Shown: positions 45,164 to 57,200 of the stretch, piece after piece
How the letters are laid out: every line of letters begins with the position of its first letter
Position numbering within the stretch: position 1 is the stretch's first letter
Assembly: GCF_009905375.1 (NCBI RefSeq)
Contig: NC_133653.1
Span: forward strand, 57,734,673-57,798,672
DNA from: Apium graveolens
Taxonomy: Eukaryota; Streptophyta; Magnoliopsida; Apiales; Apiaceae
Direction of reading: 5' to 3'
Length of the DNA stretch: 64,000 nucleotides
The notes under the pieces: generated by a model
Told to the model about the DNA's origin: nothing
What the model saw: the letters and a program-made list of their open reading frames with translations, nothing else
Databases searched by the model: none
Translations under genes and position numbers: made by a program

Positions 45164-48100
45164 TCACTTTCTGATCTCTTTGATGTCAGGAGTTGTTCTG
45201 AGATAGTTCTTTAACAAACATCTCTCAGCATATCTGAGTTCATCAATCATCCTCCTTTTAGCATTTTTGAGTTCTGCAGTATCTTCACCAGTTTGGAAGA
45301 TAGCATATTTGAGATCATTCATTTTTGTTTTTCTCAACTCCTGATCTAGTCTTATGATATAGGCTTTGTCAGACTCCAGATTGAATTCAAGTCCCTTAAT
45401 ACCAAGATATGTTCTGATCTGTGCAGTATTAGGCTTCATATCAATAATATCACCCTTGTGATCTCTGTACTTTGGACAGTATGTGCTGTCAGACTTTACA
45501 GAATAAAGCCTTTTCTGTCTCTGAATTTGATTCTTCAAATAGTTTGCAGCACTTTCTGTTATTCTGTCATTCACTTGAAGTAAGAATAAAACATATTATA
45601 GTTCTTCAAAATACTTCAGTGGTATAGCATTTTCCCTTATATGGTAAACCCTACCATCTGTCATAAAATATAACAAGATGTGTTCTTTCAAGAAGGTATG
45701 GTAGACCATCTGTACAGATTCTAGTTGATTTAATCTTTCAGGAGTTGCTCTAACACCTGGTTCACTTAAGGAAGTTGGATCATTGGTGTGTTCTGCACGC
45801 TTCTTTCATCAGCACTACCCAATCCAGATTTATCTCTTGCTTCCTTTACAGTAACCACTCTTGCTTCAAAACCACTTGCTGCAGTCTTCAAAGGTTGAGT
45901 CTGTTTGGCTTTAGTGAATCCTGGTAGGAGTAATTTTGAGGATTTAACATGAGCAATGTCAGAGGTTTCCTTTGATTTATCTTCTGATATCAAGTCAACT
46001 TGAGCTACGTCAGAGGTTGCTTGCTTCATGGTTATATCAGAACTAACTATATCTTGACTCTAAACAATTTGAGCCATGTCAGAGGTTGTCTTAGAAATCT
46101 TCCTTGAAGTCAGAGTAAGATCAGCATCTTCAACATAAATTTCTTCATCCATAGGAGGCACATAAACCTTTATAGGTTCACCAACTTTTTCTTTGCCCTT
46201 GAACCTTGGATCTATCTGTAATTGTGATTTGGCCTTAGTTGCCACATGATTTGTCCTTTCTTTTATCACAATGCCTTTAGCCGTAGGAAGTTTCTTTTTA
46301 CCAACAGAAGCTTCAGATTTGGAGTTGACTTTTTCTGACTTAAGTCTAGCTTCTTCTTCCATTAGACTCTCAAAGTCCATTCCTGGATTTTCTTTCAGAA
46401 ATAACTGTCTTGAAATTTCTTCATCAAGATCCAAAAGTTCATCATAACTTATCCTTTTACCAGTATCAGAAGTTATTCTTCTCCCAGTATCAGAACTTGT
46501 TCTATGACTTGTAGTTCCAGCTCTTCTTGATGAGAGACCTCTACCTTGACCATGACCTCCACCCATTCCAGAGTTTCCCGGGTCATCTTTTCCATCATCC
46601 TTTCCCTTCAGTGTCTTGATAGTTTTGCATTTGGACTTAATTACTTTCTCCCCCTTTTTGGCATCAGCAGGTAAAAGAAGAGAGAGAAGCAATTCCACTG
46701 AGGATTGGATTTCATCGAGTTGAGATTGCTGAGAAGCTTGATTTTTCAAAATTTTATCAATCTGAGATTGTTGCTTCTCTTGGGTTTTCTCAATGTAGGC
46801 AACTCTGTCAAAGGTAGGTTGGAAAAAACTTTTCTTTTCAAGTTTTATAGTCATTTCTTGCTTGAGTAAAGCTTCTTGAATTTTATGCACCTCGGCATGA
46901 GTTGTTGAGTGTTGACCTTGAAGGTGTCTAGTACTCAATGCAGTAACTCTCAGTTGTGTCTTGAAATCATCATTAACTAGCATCTCATCAGCTTTTGCCA
47001 AGTGCTCAGCAAGAATTCTTTCATTTGGAACAAAGGTAACTGTGTTCCACTCTTGTTCTCTAGGAGTTTCAATCCAAGGTACTGGTGCATCTCCTCTAAC
47101 AAACTTTTTAACTAGTTCAGCTTTTGAAGGAGCTTGTAGAGGTGCATGGCCAGAAGGACCAGCTTCATCAGCATCTGCATTTGTAGCAGCATCACCAGTA
47201 TCATCAGTATTTGCAGCATCAGAACTTACAGAGTCAACATCCTCTGATAAAAGAACAGTATGAGAGGCTATTGAGGCTTCAACATCAACATCATCCTCTA
47301 AGTGCTGATCTGCTTCCAAGTTCTGATCAACAACCATATTTTGATGCTCACCTATAGTCTGATCTTCAATGTCTAGATGCAGAGAAGGTGTTGTAGACAA
47401 TTCTGGAATTTCATTAGCATCAGGAATTGATATTATGGATGGATTGATTGGAGTTGGTGGAGCTTCTATGTAGAGAACCTCAGGCACAATTAGGTTGTGA
47501 ATATCAATCTCAGCACTTGTGCCTGGGTCTTCAGTAAATACTGGTTCATTTACAGGAGACAGGTGGGTGGTGTAGATATTTTATCTTGAGCAGTTTCCTG
47601 AGTTGGTGACAATGGAGGTGTAGATGCAGTAGTTTCAGTAAATTCTGGCTCTTTTGAGATCAGGGATTCCTGATCTCCTTCCATAGCTGCTGCTTCCTCA
47701 TCCTCTGAAACTGACTCAGCCCTGTACCTTTGTGCTCTCTGTTTCTTGTATCTCTTTGAAGGTGGAGATTCCTTGGGAGTTTCAGCATAATACATCCTTC
47801 TAAGCCTTTTGAGAAGCTTAGAGCCCCCAATTCCAGTATCCTTCTGAGAAGAGACCTTCTCAGCTTCTTTGACAACAGGTTCTGACACAGGAACCTGTTC
47901 CTCACTGTCTGACTCATCTCTCAGAACAATCCTCCTTCTCTTCTGTGGTGTCTGAGGTACAGTCTTTGTCCTCTTAGGCTTTGAAGATGAAGGCCTCACA
48001 ATATGTGCTGATGATGAAGGTTGAGATATCTGTGAAGGTTTGAGATATGTTCTGATAGAGGGTTGAGTAGGTTGAAGTGTATATGTGGTATGTTCTGATG

Positions 48101-48965
48101 GTTGTTGTGGTGTCTGGGATGTGTTGGTGGGTTGAACATCAGGGTAAGCAGATCTGTAGGTTTGAGGATCAGCATTTACCACGATCTGTTTTACAGACTG
48201 AGGTATCTGTAAGGGTCTAACCACCTTTTTCTTAAGGTCAGCATTTACCAAGTCATTAAAAGCCCATTTTGCAAGCTTAAAGGGTGGAATTAAGTCAGTG
48301 GTAGGTTGGGGTTCATCAGCACAATAGAAGTTATATATAAGCTGACAGAATCTAGCAAAGTACACTACATTCCTATCTTCTGTCATCCTATCCCCTATAA
48401 AACCTAGCACAACACTTGAAAAATCAAAATGAGTTTGGTGAATAATAGAATACCCGATGTGTTGAATCGTAATTGGAATGGCATCAAAGTTGGAACACTT
48501 ATTGGCGAATGCCTTAGTGATGCAGTCGAAGAAAAAGCTCCATTCCTTCCTGATATGTGCCCTTTTCAACTGTCCAAGCTTGGCCAAACTCTTCTCATAC
48601 CCCAAATTGGCCATGAGCTGCTGTAGAACAGGTTCCTCCGCTGTTGAGAAAATGCAGCCTTCTGGTAAGTGGAGAGCTTTACGAACTGCTCCAGGAGTTA
48701 CCACATGCTCAACATCATTCACTTCAAAAATAATGCTTGGAGTACCGGTAGCACCACCATTATCAAAATGCCCAGTCCTCCAGAACGTCAGAACTTGTTG
48801 GCTTGAAATGACTTGAGGTTGGGTCAACGCATACCCAATCTCACTGTGTGCTAGAAGATCTTGCACAAAGTGCAAATCAGATAGAGCTTCAGTATGGTTC
48901 AAGATTGCAGCATAGTTGTTGGGTACAAACTTGGCTCCATCTATAATCAAATCCTTAGGTGCCAT
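45164..48965 (-). pseudogene. Extra 3' ORF of COP-B2, broken
   Basis: Homologue of the COP-B1 3' ORF, starting at ATG 48963-48965 (MAPKDLIIDGAKF). The N-terminal domain is intact here, with sense codons at both places where COP-B1 has stops; the basic patch (KPKRTK ... QKRRRI), the coiled coil (IEKTQEKQQSQIDKIL) and the C-terminal domain (TYLGIKGLEFNLESD) are all conserved. Lesions: a frameshift at about 47490-47560, an in-frame stop at 46060-46062, a frameshift near 45780-45790, and a TAA near 45595. The two copies are damaged at different places, so the ancestral frame was open throughout. Confidence 0.78.
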
Positions 48966-49114
48966 GAGAAAAGTTGAGAAATTAGGTTGCCTGTAAGGTG
49001 TTTGATAAAATGTCTGTATGAAAAAGCGTCAGGAGATGAGAGAGAATAGTAGTAAAAAGAGAGAGATAAAATGTGAAAGTAAATAAAAGATTTTAGAATC
49101 CTTTCTCTCTTTTA

Positions 49115-49146
49115 CTTATACACGGTAGAAAAAGTAACCGTTGGAT
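49115..49146 (-). promoter_or_regulatory. Promoter-like region of the COP-B2 3' ORF with exact MSA consensus
   Basis: On the minus strand TCCAACGGTTA (49146-49136) fits the MSA consensus YCYAACGGYYA exactly. TATAAGT (49121-49115) follows 14 bp later, and a CT-rich leader of about 150 bases leads to the ATG at 48965. The same arrangement is found in COP-B1. Confidence 0.55.
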
Positions 49147-49684
49147 ACCTGTCAGACATACAGCAGTAAAGGATAATTAATGGGCACGAGAATACAGTAA
49201 TCATTACTTATCACATGCAGTTTTTCAAGGAAAAACTGTTCCACTTACCAAGTAATCCCATTAATTAAGGTAGTTCAGTTTTATTTTAAAATTTAAAACT
49301 GTTCCCACTTAATAAATTATTTTCACTGCGAGACCAACATTCTGTTAAAAATATGACCAATGATAGAATGACCAGAAAGAAACCAAGTAAACAAATATTG
49401 ACACGTCAGAATCAGAACTTGATTTGTATCAGAGTTAAAACAGTCATCAAAATATGGGTAAATCAGGATTTAAAAATACATCAGAATAGCAAACGACTCA
49501 GAGACAAAATCTTGCATAAATATAAAAATTTCATTAATATATTGAGCAAATACATTTCATGAATTTTAAATTACATCACAAAATTACAAGATTGTCCTAA
49601 GCTACAAATCTTAACATCAACAGCTTTTGTCCTAAGCTTAGAAGCCAGACAAAGCCGACAGTGAAGAGAAACAGGGAGCATAAA

Positions 49685-49924
49685 CTATTTCTTCTTCCTA
49701 CTCTCAACAAAAAGAACAGCGAGACGAATGATTCGCTCCTGCTGTCGGAGATGACGGAGATGTAGATCTCTTCGAACTGTCAACAGATCACGTTTAATGA
49801 TCTTTGGAAATTGAATCCAGAGATTGTGAGGGATGTTATTGATATGTTATGGAGTTGGAATTCCATTTAGAAAAACATGTACTGTCTCAGTACCATAATT
49901 GTAAAACCAGCCAAACGCAACCAT
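49685..49924 (-). pseudogene. Small conserved ORF of COP-B2 (80 codons), one in-frame TAA
   Basis: Homologue of the COP-B1 small ORF. Starts at ATG 49924 (MVAFGWFYNYG), TAA at 49847-49849, ends at TAG 49685-49687. The C-terminal 20 residues (RQQERIIRLAVLFVE, then SRKKK) match COP-B1 with few changes; the N-terminus is divergent. A TATATAAA box lies upstream at 49999-50006. Confidence 0.55.
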
Positions 49925-49998
49925 TTGTGGTGATAAGAAGAAGACGAGAGTGAGTTTGTGAGAAAATGAGAGATGTGCTGGCTGGAATAAAGTGTTGG

Positions 49999-50006
49999 TT
50001 TATATA
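49999..50006 (-). promoter_or_regulatory. TATA box of the COP-B2 small ORF
   Basis: Minus strand GGCTATATAAACC, 75 bp before the ATG, matching COP-B1 (30648-30655) in sequence and distance. Confidence 0.6.
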
Positions 50007-50009
50007 GCC

Positions 50010-51355
50010 AATGGAATGTCAGGAGACGCAAGAAAAATTTAATGATTATAGGTAGAAATAATTCTACCTCATCTCCCTAGACTGATGAGATTAAAAACAG
50101 CCATTGGAAGTGTAAAACACGATTTAATGCGCATATAAAACAAGTAAAAATTACCGTGCATGGATGTGTATCACTAACCCTAATTGTATTGACTGTTAAT
50201 ATCTCACCCAAACATATTCTGATTTTAAATAAGACTGTTTTAGATTTTAACCACAAATAAGTCAAGCAAAGAATCAGAGTGTAATATCAGAATTTAGACT
50301 TATATCAAAACTTAACATTCATCAAAACATGATTTCTTAACTCGAAAAGTAAATGCCTATTTCTGCAACTCTTCACACAAATTCTGATTTCATTTCTTCA
50401 GAACTTAATCATCAGAACTTCCATCATAACTTGTCCTCAGAATTTATGCAATCTGACACACAAACTGTTCATCTAAAACATCATTTATCACCACAGTAAT
50501 TTTCATCATTCATATGGAGTGTATGTGTGTGCAGTAAGCTAAATATTAGATAGAGATTAAAGTCTGATTCACTTCATTACATCTTAAAAATAAAGCATAA
50601 CTAAGAACTTTGCTCAAAACCTGTCATGATTCTGAAGTCTACTTTAGAATGAGTTCATGCATGATTCCACCTCAACTGTTTTGTGCTCATTTTATGCATC
50701 TTTTGAAATTCCATTTTACAGTGGCTTCTCAGTGTAAGTGAGTCACGACTGCTTATCAGAATTTATGCAATTATCAGAGTATTTCTCCAGTAATCATAGA
50801 GTGTGAAAAGTCACCAAGAAAAATATTTATATTTGCTTTTCTGATGCATATTACTTAATACCAGCAATGCACTTGGGTCTTCCCTTCCACAGTTTTTACT
50901 CTAGATCTCAAAGGAGTACCTGATATTTATTCTTTTTCTTTTCCTTTTCTTTTGATACGTGAGGCTTATCAGCACTTAGTACATTCACCAGATTTACTAA
51001 CATCAGAACTTAACAGATGAGAATCATTATTCTAGTTGTTGACTTAGTAATAAGATAGACAAAGTAAACTTAACTAAGCTCAATATCAGAATTTGCTTCT
51101 GTCAATAGATTTCCACATAAATAATTACTTCTAACATGGGATTAGTTAGTATATTAAAGACTACTAGGTCAGCATCTAGCATATTTATCCTCATTGGATT
51201 GAATAATCACAGAAACATTTATATCACTATCAGAGTTTAAAAATTCACATCAGACAACAATCAGTACTTAAGCAATTTTCAATAAGCATAGAATACACAA
51301 AGATAATAATATCTGTAAATACTAATCATAAAGTCTGATGCATCAGAAAAAAAGC
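50010..51355 (-). other. COP-B2 spacer between pol and the small ORF
   Basis: Non-coding; carries ATCAGAACTT-type words (for example near 50405 and 51003) and is alignable in blocks with the COP-B1 spacer. Confidence 0.65.
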
Positions 51356-54274
51356 TAAGCAGATTTAGAGAAAGAACCTGAAACCATTCCAAGTTCATTT
51401 ACCAATCTTGTAAAAGTAGCTCCACACAGTGGTTTGGTGAAGATATGCTAGTTGTTGATCTGTTGGAACAAAGTGCAATTCCACTGTACCTTCATCCACA
51501 TGTTCCCTTATGAAGTGGTACCTAATGCTGATGTGTTTTGTCATTGAGTGTTGAACTGGATTACCTGTCATAGCAATAGCACTTTAATTATCACAGTAAA
51601 TAGGGATTTTAAAATATGTTAACCCATAATCTAGTAACTGATTTTTCATCCAAAGAATCTGGGAACAACAGCTTCCTGCAACAATGTACTCTGCTTTTGC
51701 AGTTGATGTGGAAATTGACTTTTGTTTCTTGCTAAACCAAGAAACCAATCTGCCTCCAAGAAATTGGCAGCTTCCACTTGTGCTTTTCCTGTCAATTTTG
51801 CAACCTGCAAAATCTGCATCTGAGTAACCTATTAGTTTAAAGTCTGATTCTCTAGGATACCATAATCCCTGATCAGCTGTTCCCTTAAGATACTTGAAAA
51901 TTCTTTTCACAACTATTAAGTGAGGTTCTCCTGGATCTGCTTGAAATCTTGCACAAAGACAGGTAGCATACATGATATCAGGTCTACTAGCAGTTAGATA
52001 GAGTAGAGAGCCAATCATACTCTGTAATCAGTAATATCTACTGATTTACCAGTATCCTTATCCAATTTTGTTATAGTGGCCATGGGAGTGGATGCACTTG
52101 AACAATCTTGCATTCCAAATTTCTTCAGCAAATTTCTGGTGTACTTGGTTTGACAAATAAAAATGCCTTCTTCATTTTGCTTGACTTGAAGGCCCAGAAA
52201 ATAGCTAAGTTCCCCCATCATACTCATTTGATATCTTGACTGCATCAGTTTGGCAAACTTCTTACAAAGTCTGTCATTTGTAGAACCAAAGATGATACCA
52301 TCAACATATATCTGAACCGAAAGTAAGTCCTTTCCATGGTTGAGGTAGAACAGTGTTTTGTCTATAGTTCCTCTGTTAAATCCACTTTCGAGAAGAAACT
52401 GAGCTAAAGTCTCATACCATGCTCTTGGAGCTTGCTTAAGACCATAAAGTGCTTTATCAAGCCTGTAGACATGATTTGGATATTTGGGATCTACAAAGCC
52501 TGGAGGTTGTTCAACATATACTTCCTCTTCCAATTCTCCATTGAGAAAAGCACTTTTCATATCCATTTGAAAGACAGTAAACTTTTTGTGAGCATCATAA
52601 GCCAAAAATATCCTTATGGCTTCCAATCTAGCAACTGGTGCAAATATTTCATCATAATCAATTCCCTCCTATTGAGAATATCCTTTTGTAACCAACCTTG
52701 CTTTATTCCTTGTAATTATGCCATCACTATCAGTTTTGTTTCTGAAGACCCACTTTGTACCAACAACAGATCTATTCTTTGGTCTTGACACTAGGGTCCA
52801 GACTTTGTTTCTTTCAAATTCATTTAACTCTTCCTGCATTGCTTGCACCCAATCAGCATCTTGAAGAGCTTCTTCTACTTTCTTTGGTTCAGTCTGAGAA
52901 AGAAAAGAATTATAGAGACATTCACTTGAAGTAGCTGTTCTAGTTCTGACACCTGCATCAGGATTTCCAATAATTAAGTCAGGTGTATGTGATTTTGTCC
53001 ACTTCCTTGCAGATGGAAGGTTTTCTCTAGAACTGGATGCTCCCCCATGATCCATGCTATCTTTATCAACATTTTCTGATGCTCCCCCCGACACTATGCT
53101 CTCTAAGTTGGATCCTTCAGAATTTAAGTTTTCAGAACTATTAGAACTTGGCTTATCAGAACTTGATGAATCAGAACTTGAAGAGCCAGTTGTATGTTCT
53201 GATGCTTCTTGAGATGTGGTTGTATCTTCAGTATGCTCCCCCTGCACAGGTGTATCTTCTTTTGATGTAGTCACCACAGTTTCAATAACGTCAGAGTTTA
53301 ATCCATCAGAGTTTGCAGTATCAGGATTTAGACTGTCAGGATTTTCAGTATCAGAATTTAAGTCTTCATTTTCGAATCTCAACTGATCATGATCATTGAA
53401 ATATTCACGTCCAGTAATCTTCTTATCATCAAAGGTGACATTGATAGATTCCATGACAATCCTTGTTCTTAAATTATAGACTCTGAAGGCTTTTGTGGAA
53501 AGTGGATATCCAACAAAAATTCCTTCATCAGCTTTTAAGTCAAATTTGGATAGCTGTTCAGGATGAGTCTTAAGAACAAAACACTTGCATCCAAATACAT
53601 GAAAATACTTCAGATTTGGCTTCTTTTTTTTCACCATCTCATATGGTGTCTTTCCTTACTTGTTAATGAGTGTTGTATTCTGAGTAAAATAAGCAGTCTG
53701 CACAGCTTTAGCCTAAAAATAGGTTGGTAGCTTTGCTTCATGAAGCATAGTTCGTGCAGCTTCAATAAGAGTTCTATTCTTTCTTTCAACAACTCCATTT
53801 TGCTGTGGAGTTCCAGGAGCAGAAAATTCCTGCTTAATTCCATGGTCTTTGCAGAACTCTTCCATTATCAAATTCTTGAACTCAGTGCCATTATCACTTC
53901 TTATTATCTTCACAGAATCTTTGACCAATTTATCTAGTTGCTTGACATGATCAATCAAGATAGATGCAGTTTCACTTTTTGTGTGCAAGAAATACACCCA
54001 TGTGTATCTGGTGAACTCATCCACTATGACCATAGCATATTTCTTCTTTGCAATAGACATGACATTCACTGGACCAAATAGATCAACATGTAGTAGGTGA
54101 TAAGGCTCAAGAATTGATGATTCAGTCTTGCTCTTGAATGAAGATTTTCTTTATTTAGCCTTCTGACAAGAATCACAAAGGCCATCAGGAGCAAATACTG
54201 AGTTTGGCAGTCCTCTCACAAGATCTTTCTTGACCAGTTCATTTATATTATTGAAATTTAAATGAGAGAGTTTC
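51356..54274 (-). pseudogene. pol of COP-B2 (pre-integrase to RNase H), multiply broken
   Basis: From the TEK1 border the frame reads LSHLN ... CDSCQKAK, then the integrase core ([23 protein letters not shown]), the acidic linker (about 53050-53400), RT ([22 protein letters not shown]) and RNase H (GYSDADFAGC) to a TAG at 51356-51358. In-frame stops: near 54152, 53713-53715, near 53660, 52669-52671 and 51584-51586. Frameshifts: about 52018 and about 51450. The RT catalytic motif reads YVDG where YVDD is required, so the polymerase would be inactive even without the stops. Confidence 0.9.
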
Positions 54275-57200
54275 TGTAACACCCCCAGATCCGGGGTCGG
54301 GGATCCGGGTCGTCACGAGTTCCATTTCCCTTAATAACACCCAATCTTAATAATTACTCAACTACTCTGTACTGTGACCCCACAATAAACACACACACCA
54401 CATGTTATAGTCTCAGAGATGAACATCCAAAAATAACCACAAGTCATTTTATTCCACAATTATCTGCCAATACACCTTAAAAGGTTTTCTGAATAAATTT
54501 ACATTTCTTTGCCATTATTACAATTCATAAATATAAATAAATTTGGTACATCAAAAGTTGAAAGCCTAGCCTATTGGTAATTCCTACCTCAGCTACGGCG
54601 ACATCAATGCTTCTAGAAAACTGCGGAACGTCTCCTAATCGCTCGCGAATCGGGAGCTTGGTTCTGTTCATCTTTTCTATCTGTTGTTGTGTGATGAAAG
54701 AAGAAAGCAAGGGTGAGCAGCAAGCCCACCAAAATAATATGTATAATGATTAATAGTATATGAGCCTACTCATAATACTCATGAAAGTCTTGGTCAAAAG
54801 AAATGAACCAAGTTTGATATCTTAATGCGATGAAGTCGCAAAATATTCAGTATATATACATATATACTTTTCAAAATATTGGAAGTCCTCTTCCATGCAT
54901 AATATACACAAAGTCCCAATGTATAACCGTATAAAAAAATATCGTTGCAAGGTGATCTCATATATCTAACCTTGTCTCAACGTTTTTCTGAAAATCTTTG
55001 TCATTCATAAGACAATTATTAATTAGATATAAGTTTAAAAGATGAGGTTACCAAATACCCCAATATACTTATATCTTTCCCAATACTACTTGAACTACCA
55101 CCGTTCAAGTTATAATCAGTTTCAAAAGTTCATCACATAGATGAGATTACAAGACAAGATTTGAATAGATTCAATCTTTGAAATATTATTGAATGAAATA
55201 AAGTTACGAGATACTTTATTTAGTCCCGATATATATATATATCCACATATATATATCTCTTAAACATTTCCTGGAACCTCTGTTATGTAAAGTATGAACA
55301 GAGTTTGAAACATCCAATGAATTTTGGAAAGGAAAAGAATTTTGGCATAAACCAGATATCTTGCTGATCAGGCAAAGATACCAATAAGTAACCTTTTCTA
55401 CTGTAGATGGATGAATTCCTCACCGGTCATCACCCTGGCCGCATTAGGACCTCGCGCTAGACCGTTACCCGGCCCCTCACGCGTTGATGGACTGCCACCC
55501 AGCCACTTACACATTCATAGACCGTACCCCGGCCTGTCGCTTATGCCGACTCAATTAGATGGGCTTACTTCCCGAACGTTGGGCAAGTAATCAATTCATT
55601 TACCAAAACTGCAACCTCGTTGCGAATATAAAATACACCACAGAGCCGGATTCCCCAGGTTTTGAGCGAGTATTTAAATCCCCTTAAAAAGGAAGATCTT
55701 AAATATAAAAATGAGTTTTGGGATCCGCTCTGACTTTAAAAATCATTTTGAAGACTCGAAAACACTTTAAAGAGTGTTTGGAGTAAAGCTGATTTAATGA
55801 AGTAAATCAGTCCCCAGAATATTTAGAAAATGACTGAATATTATTATTTAAATAATATTCCCATAAAGAATAATCTTTATAAAAATAATTGAAGTAGAAG
55901 TATTAAAACTTATACTTGAAACGAGTATTAAATAACCAAAGATATACTTATATGAAAGTATTATCTTTATTTGAATAATCGAAAATAAGTTTGATTATTA
56001 ACACCTTATTCTTTAATAAAATAAAGAATATATTTCAGCAAATAATCGGAGTCATAGATCCTCAAATGAATATTCAAATAATATTCATTAAATAATATAA
56101 ACTGAGTCATAAGCCTTCGAATGAATATTCAAATAATATTCAATAAATAATATAAAAGAGTCATAAGCCCTCGAATGAATATTCAAAATAATATTCAATA
56201 AATAATATAAAAGAGTCATAAGCCCTCAAATGAATATTCAAAATAATATTCAATAAATAATATAAAGGAGTCATAAGTCCTCGAATGAATATTCAAGATA
56301 ATATTCAATAATAAAATAAAGGAGTCATAAGTCCTCGGATGAATATTCGAAATAATATTCAATAGTAAAATAAAGTTATCGAATAAACCTTATTCGATTA
56401 ATAATTTTGAAAACTATAACCATATTTATATATAAATATATATATATATATAAAATCTACTCGGGATCCTCGACTCCCGGTTTTAGAAAATGTTTTCACC
56501 TTTGGGTCCCTATACTAAGGGTATATGCAAATTACCGCTATCCTCTAGCATAGGTATTATCAACTGAATCAACAGATATATATGGAAAGAATACGAAACA
56601 GGCATGCATATATATATACCATAGTAGCATGCTTCAATATATTGCAACATTTGCTAATTAACCAACATGCATCTATCACAAGATAATGCAAATACATATA
56701 TTCATCACAACAACAGTTATAACGGGTAGAAAACTTGCCTGAGCGACTGGGGTTACGAATGGCTCGGGACGAGTCTGGTAACCTATAAGCAACAAGTAAG
56801 TTGGAATTAAACCAAAATCACTTGTAAATCTATACTTTAACTAACTTAGACTCTAACGCTTGTTTTGCGCTCACTGATTCGCTTAAGTCACTCGGGTACC
56901 CTCGGCTCCACCATTTTTAATAATTTAACCTTTACGAGTTTTAAAGCGATTCCTTCGCGAGTGTCTTACCAATAGCCTAACACACTTACCATAAATGTTT
57001 CATACATTAATTAACCCTTTTTGGTCTTTAACCTATGTTTCAAAGTAAGGCGAGGGGAAAAGTTTCGTTCGCGAAACGCCGTTACTTGAAACGGTCGTTT
57101 CTCCTAAACCGTGCATCGGAATCGAACGAACTACATATCAAAACGAAGCTCGTAACATGAGCTATCTAAACATGGCAGTGGTCATATTCTAGCAGGGGGT

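Larger units (their letters stand above)
44364..54274 (-). mobile_element. COP-B2: second COP-B family element, 3' part, cut by TEK1
   Basis: Minus-strand copia element of the same family as COP-B1. From high to low coordinates: pre-integrase region, integrase, RT, RNase H, spacer, small ORF, long 3' ORF, polypurine tract, 3' LTR. TEK1 interrupts it at 54274 just before the LSHLN motif, so protease, gag and 5' LTR lie beyond the window. Many stops and frameshifts show it is older than COP-B1. Confidence 0.9.

Noticed and set aside
55230..56450. TA dinucleotide runs as a possible origin or matrix site
   Set aside because: Short microsatellite-like runs within a retrotransposon LTR; nothing further supports a function.
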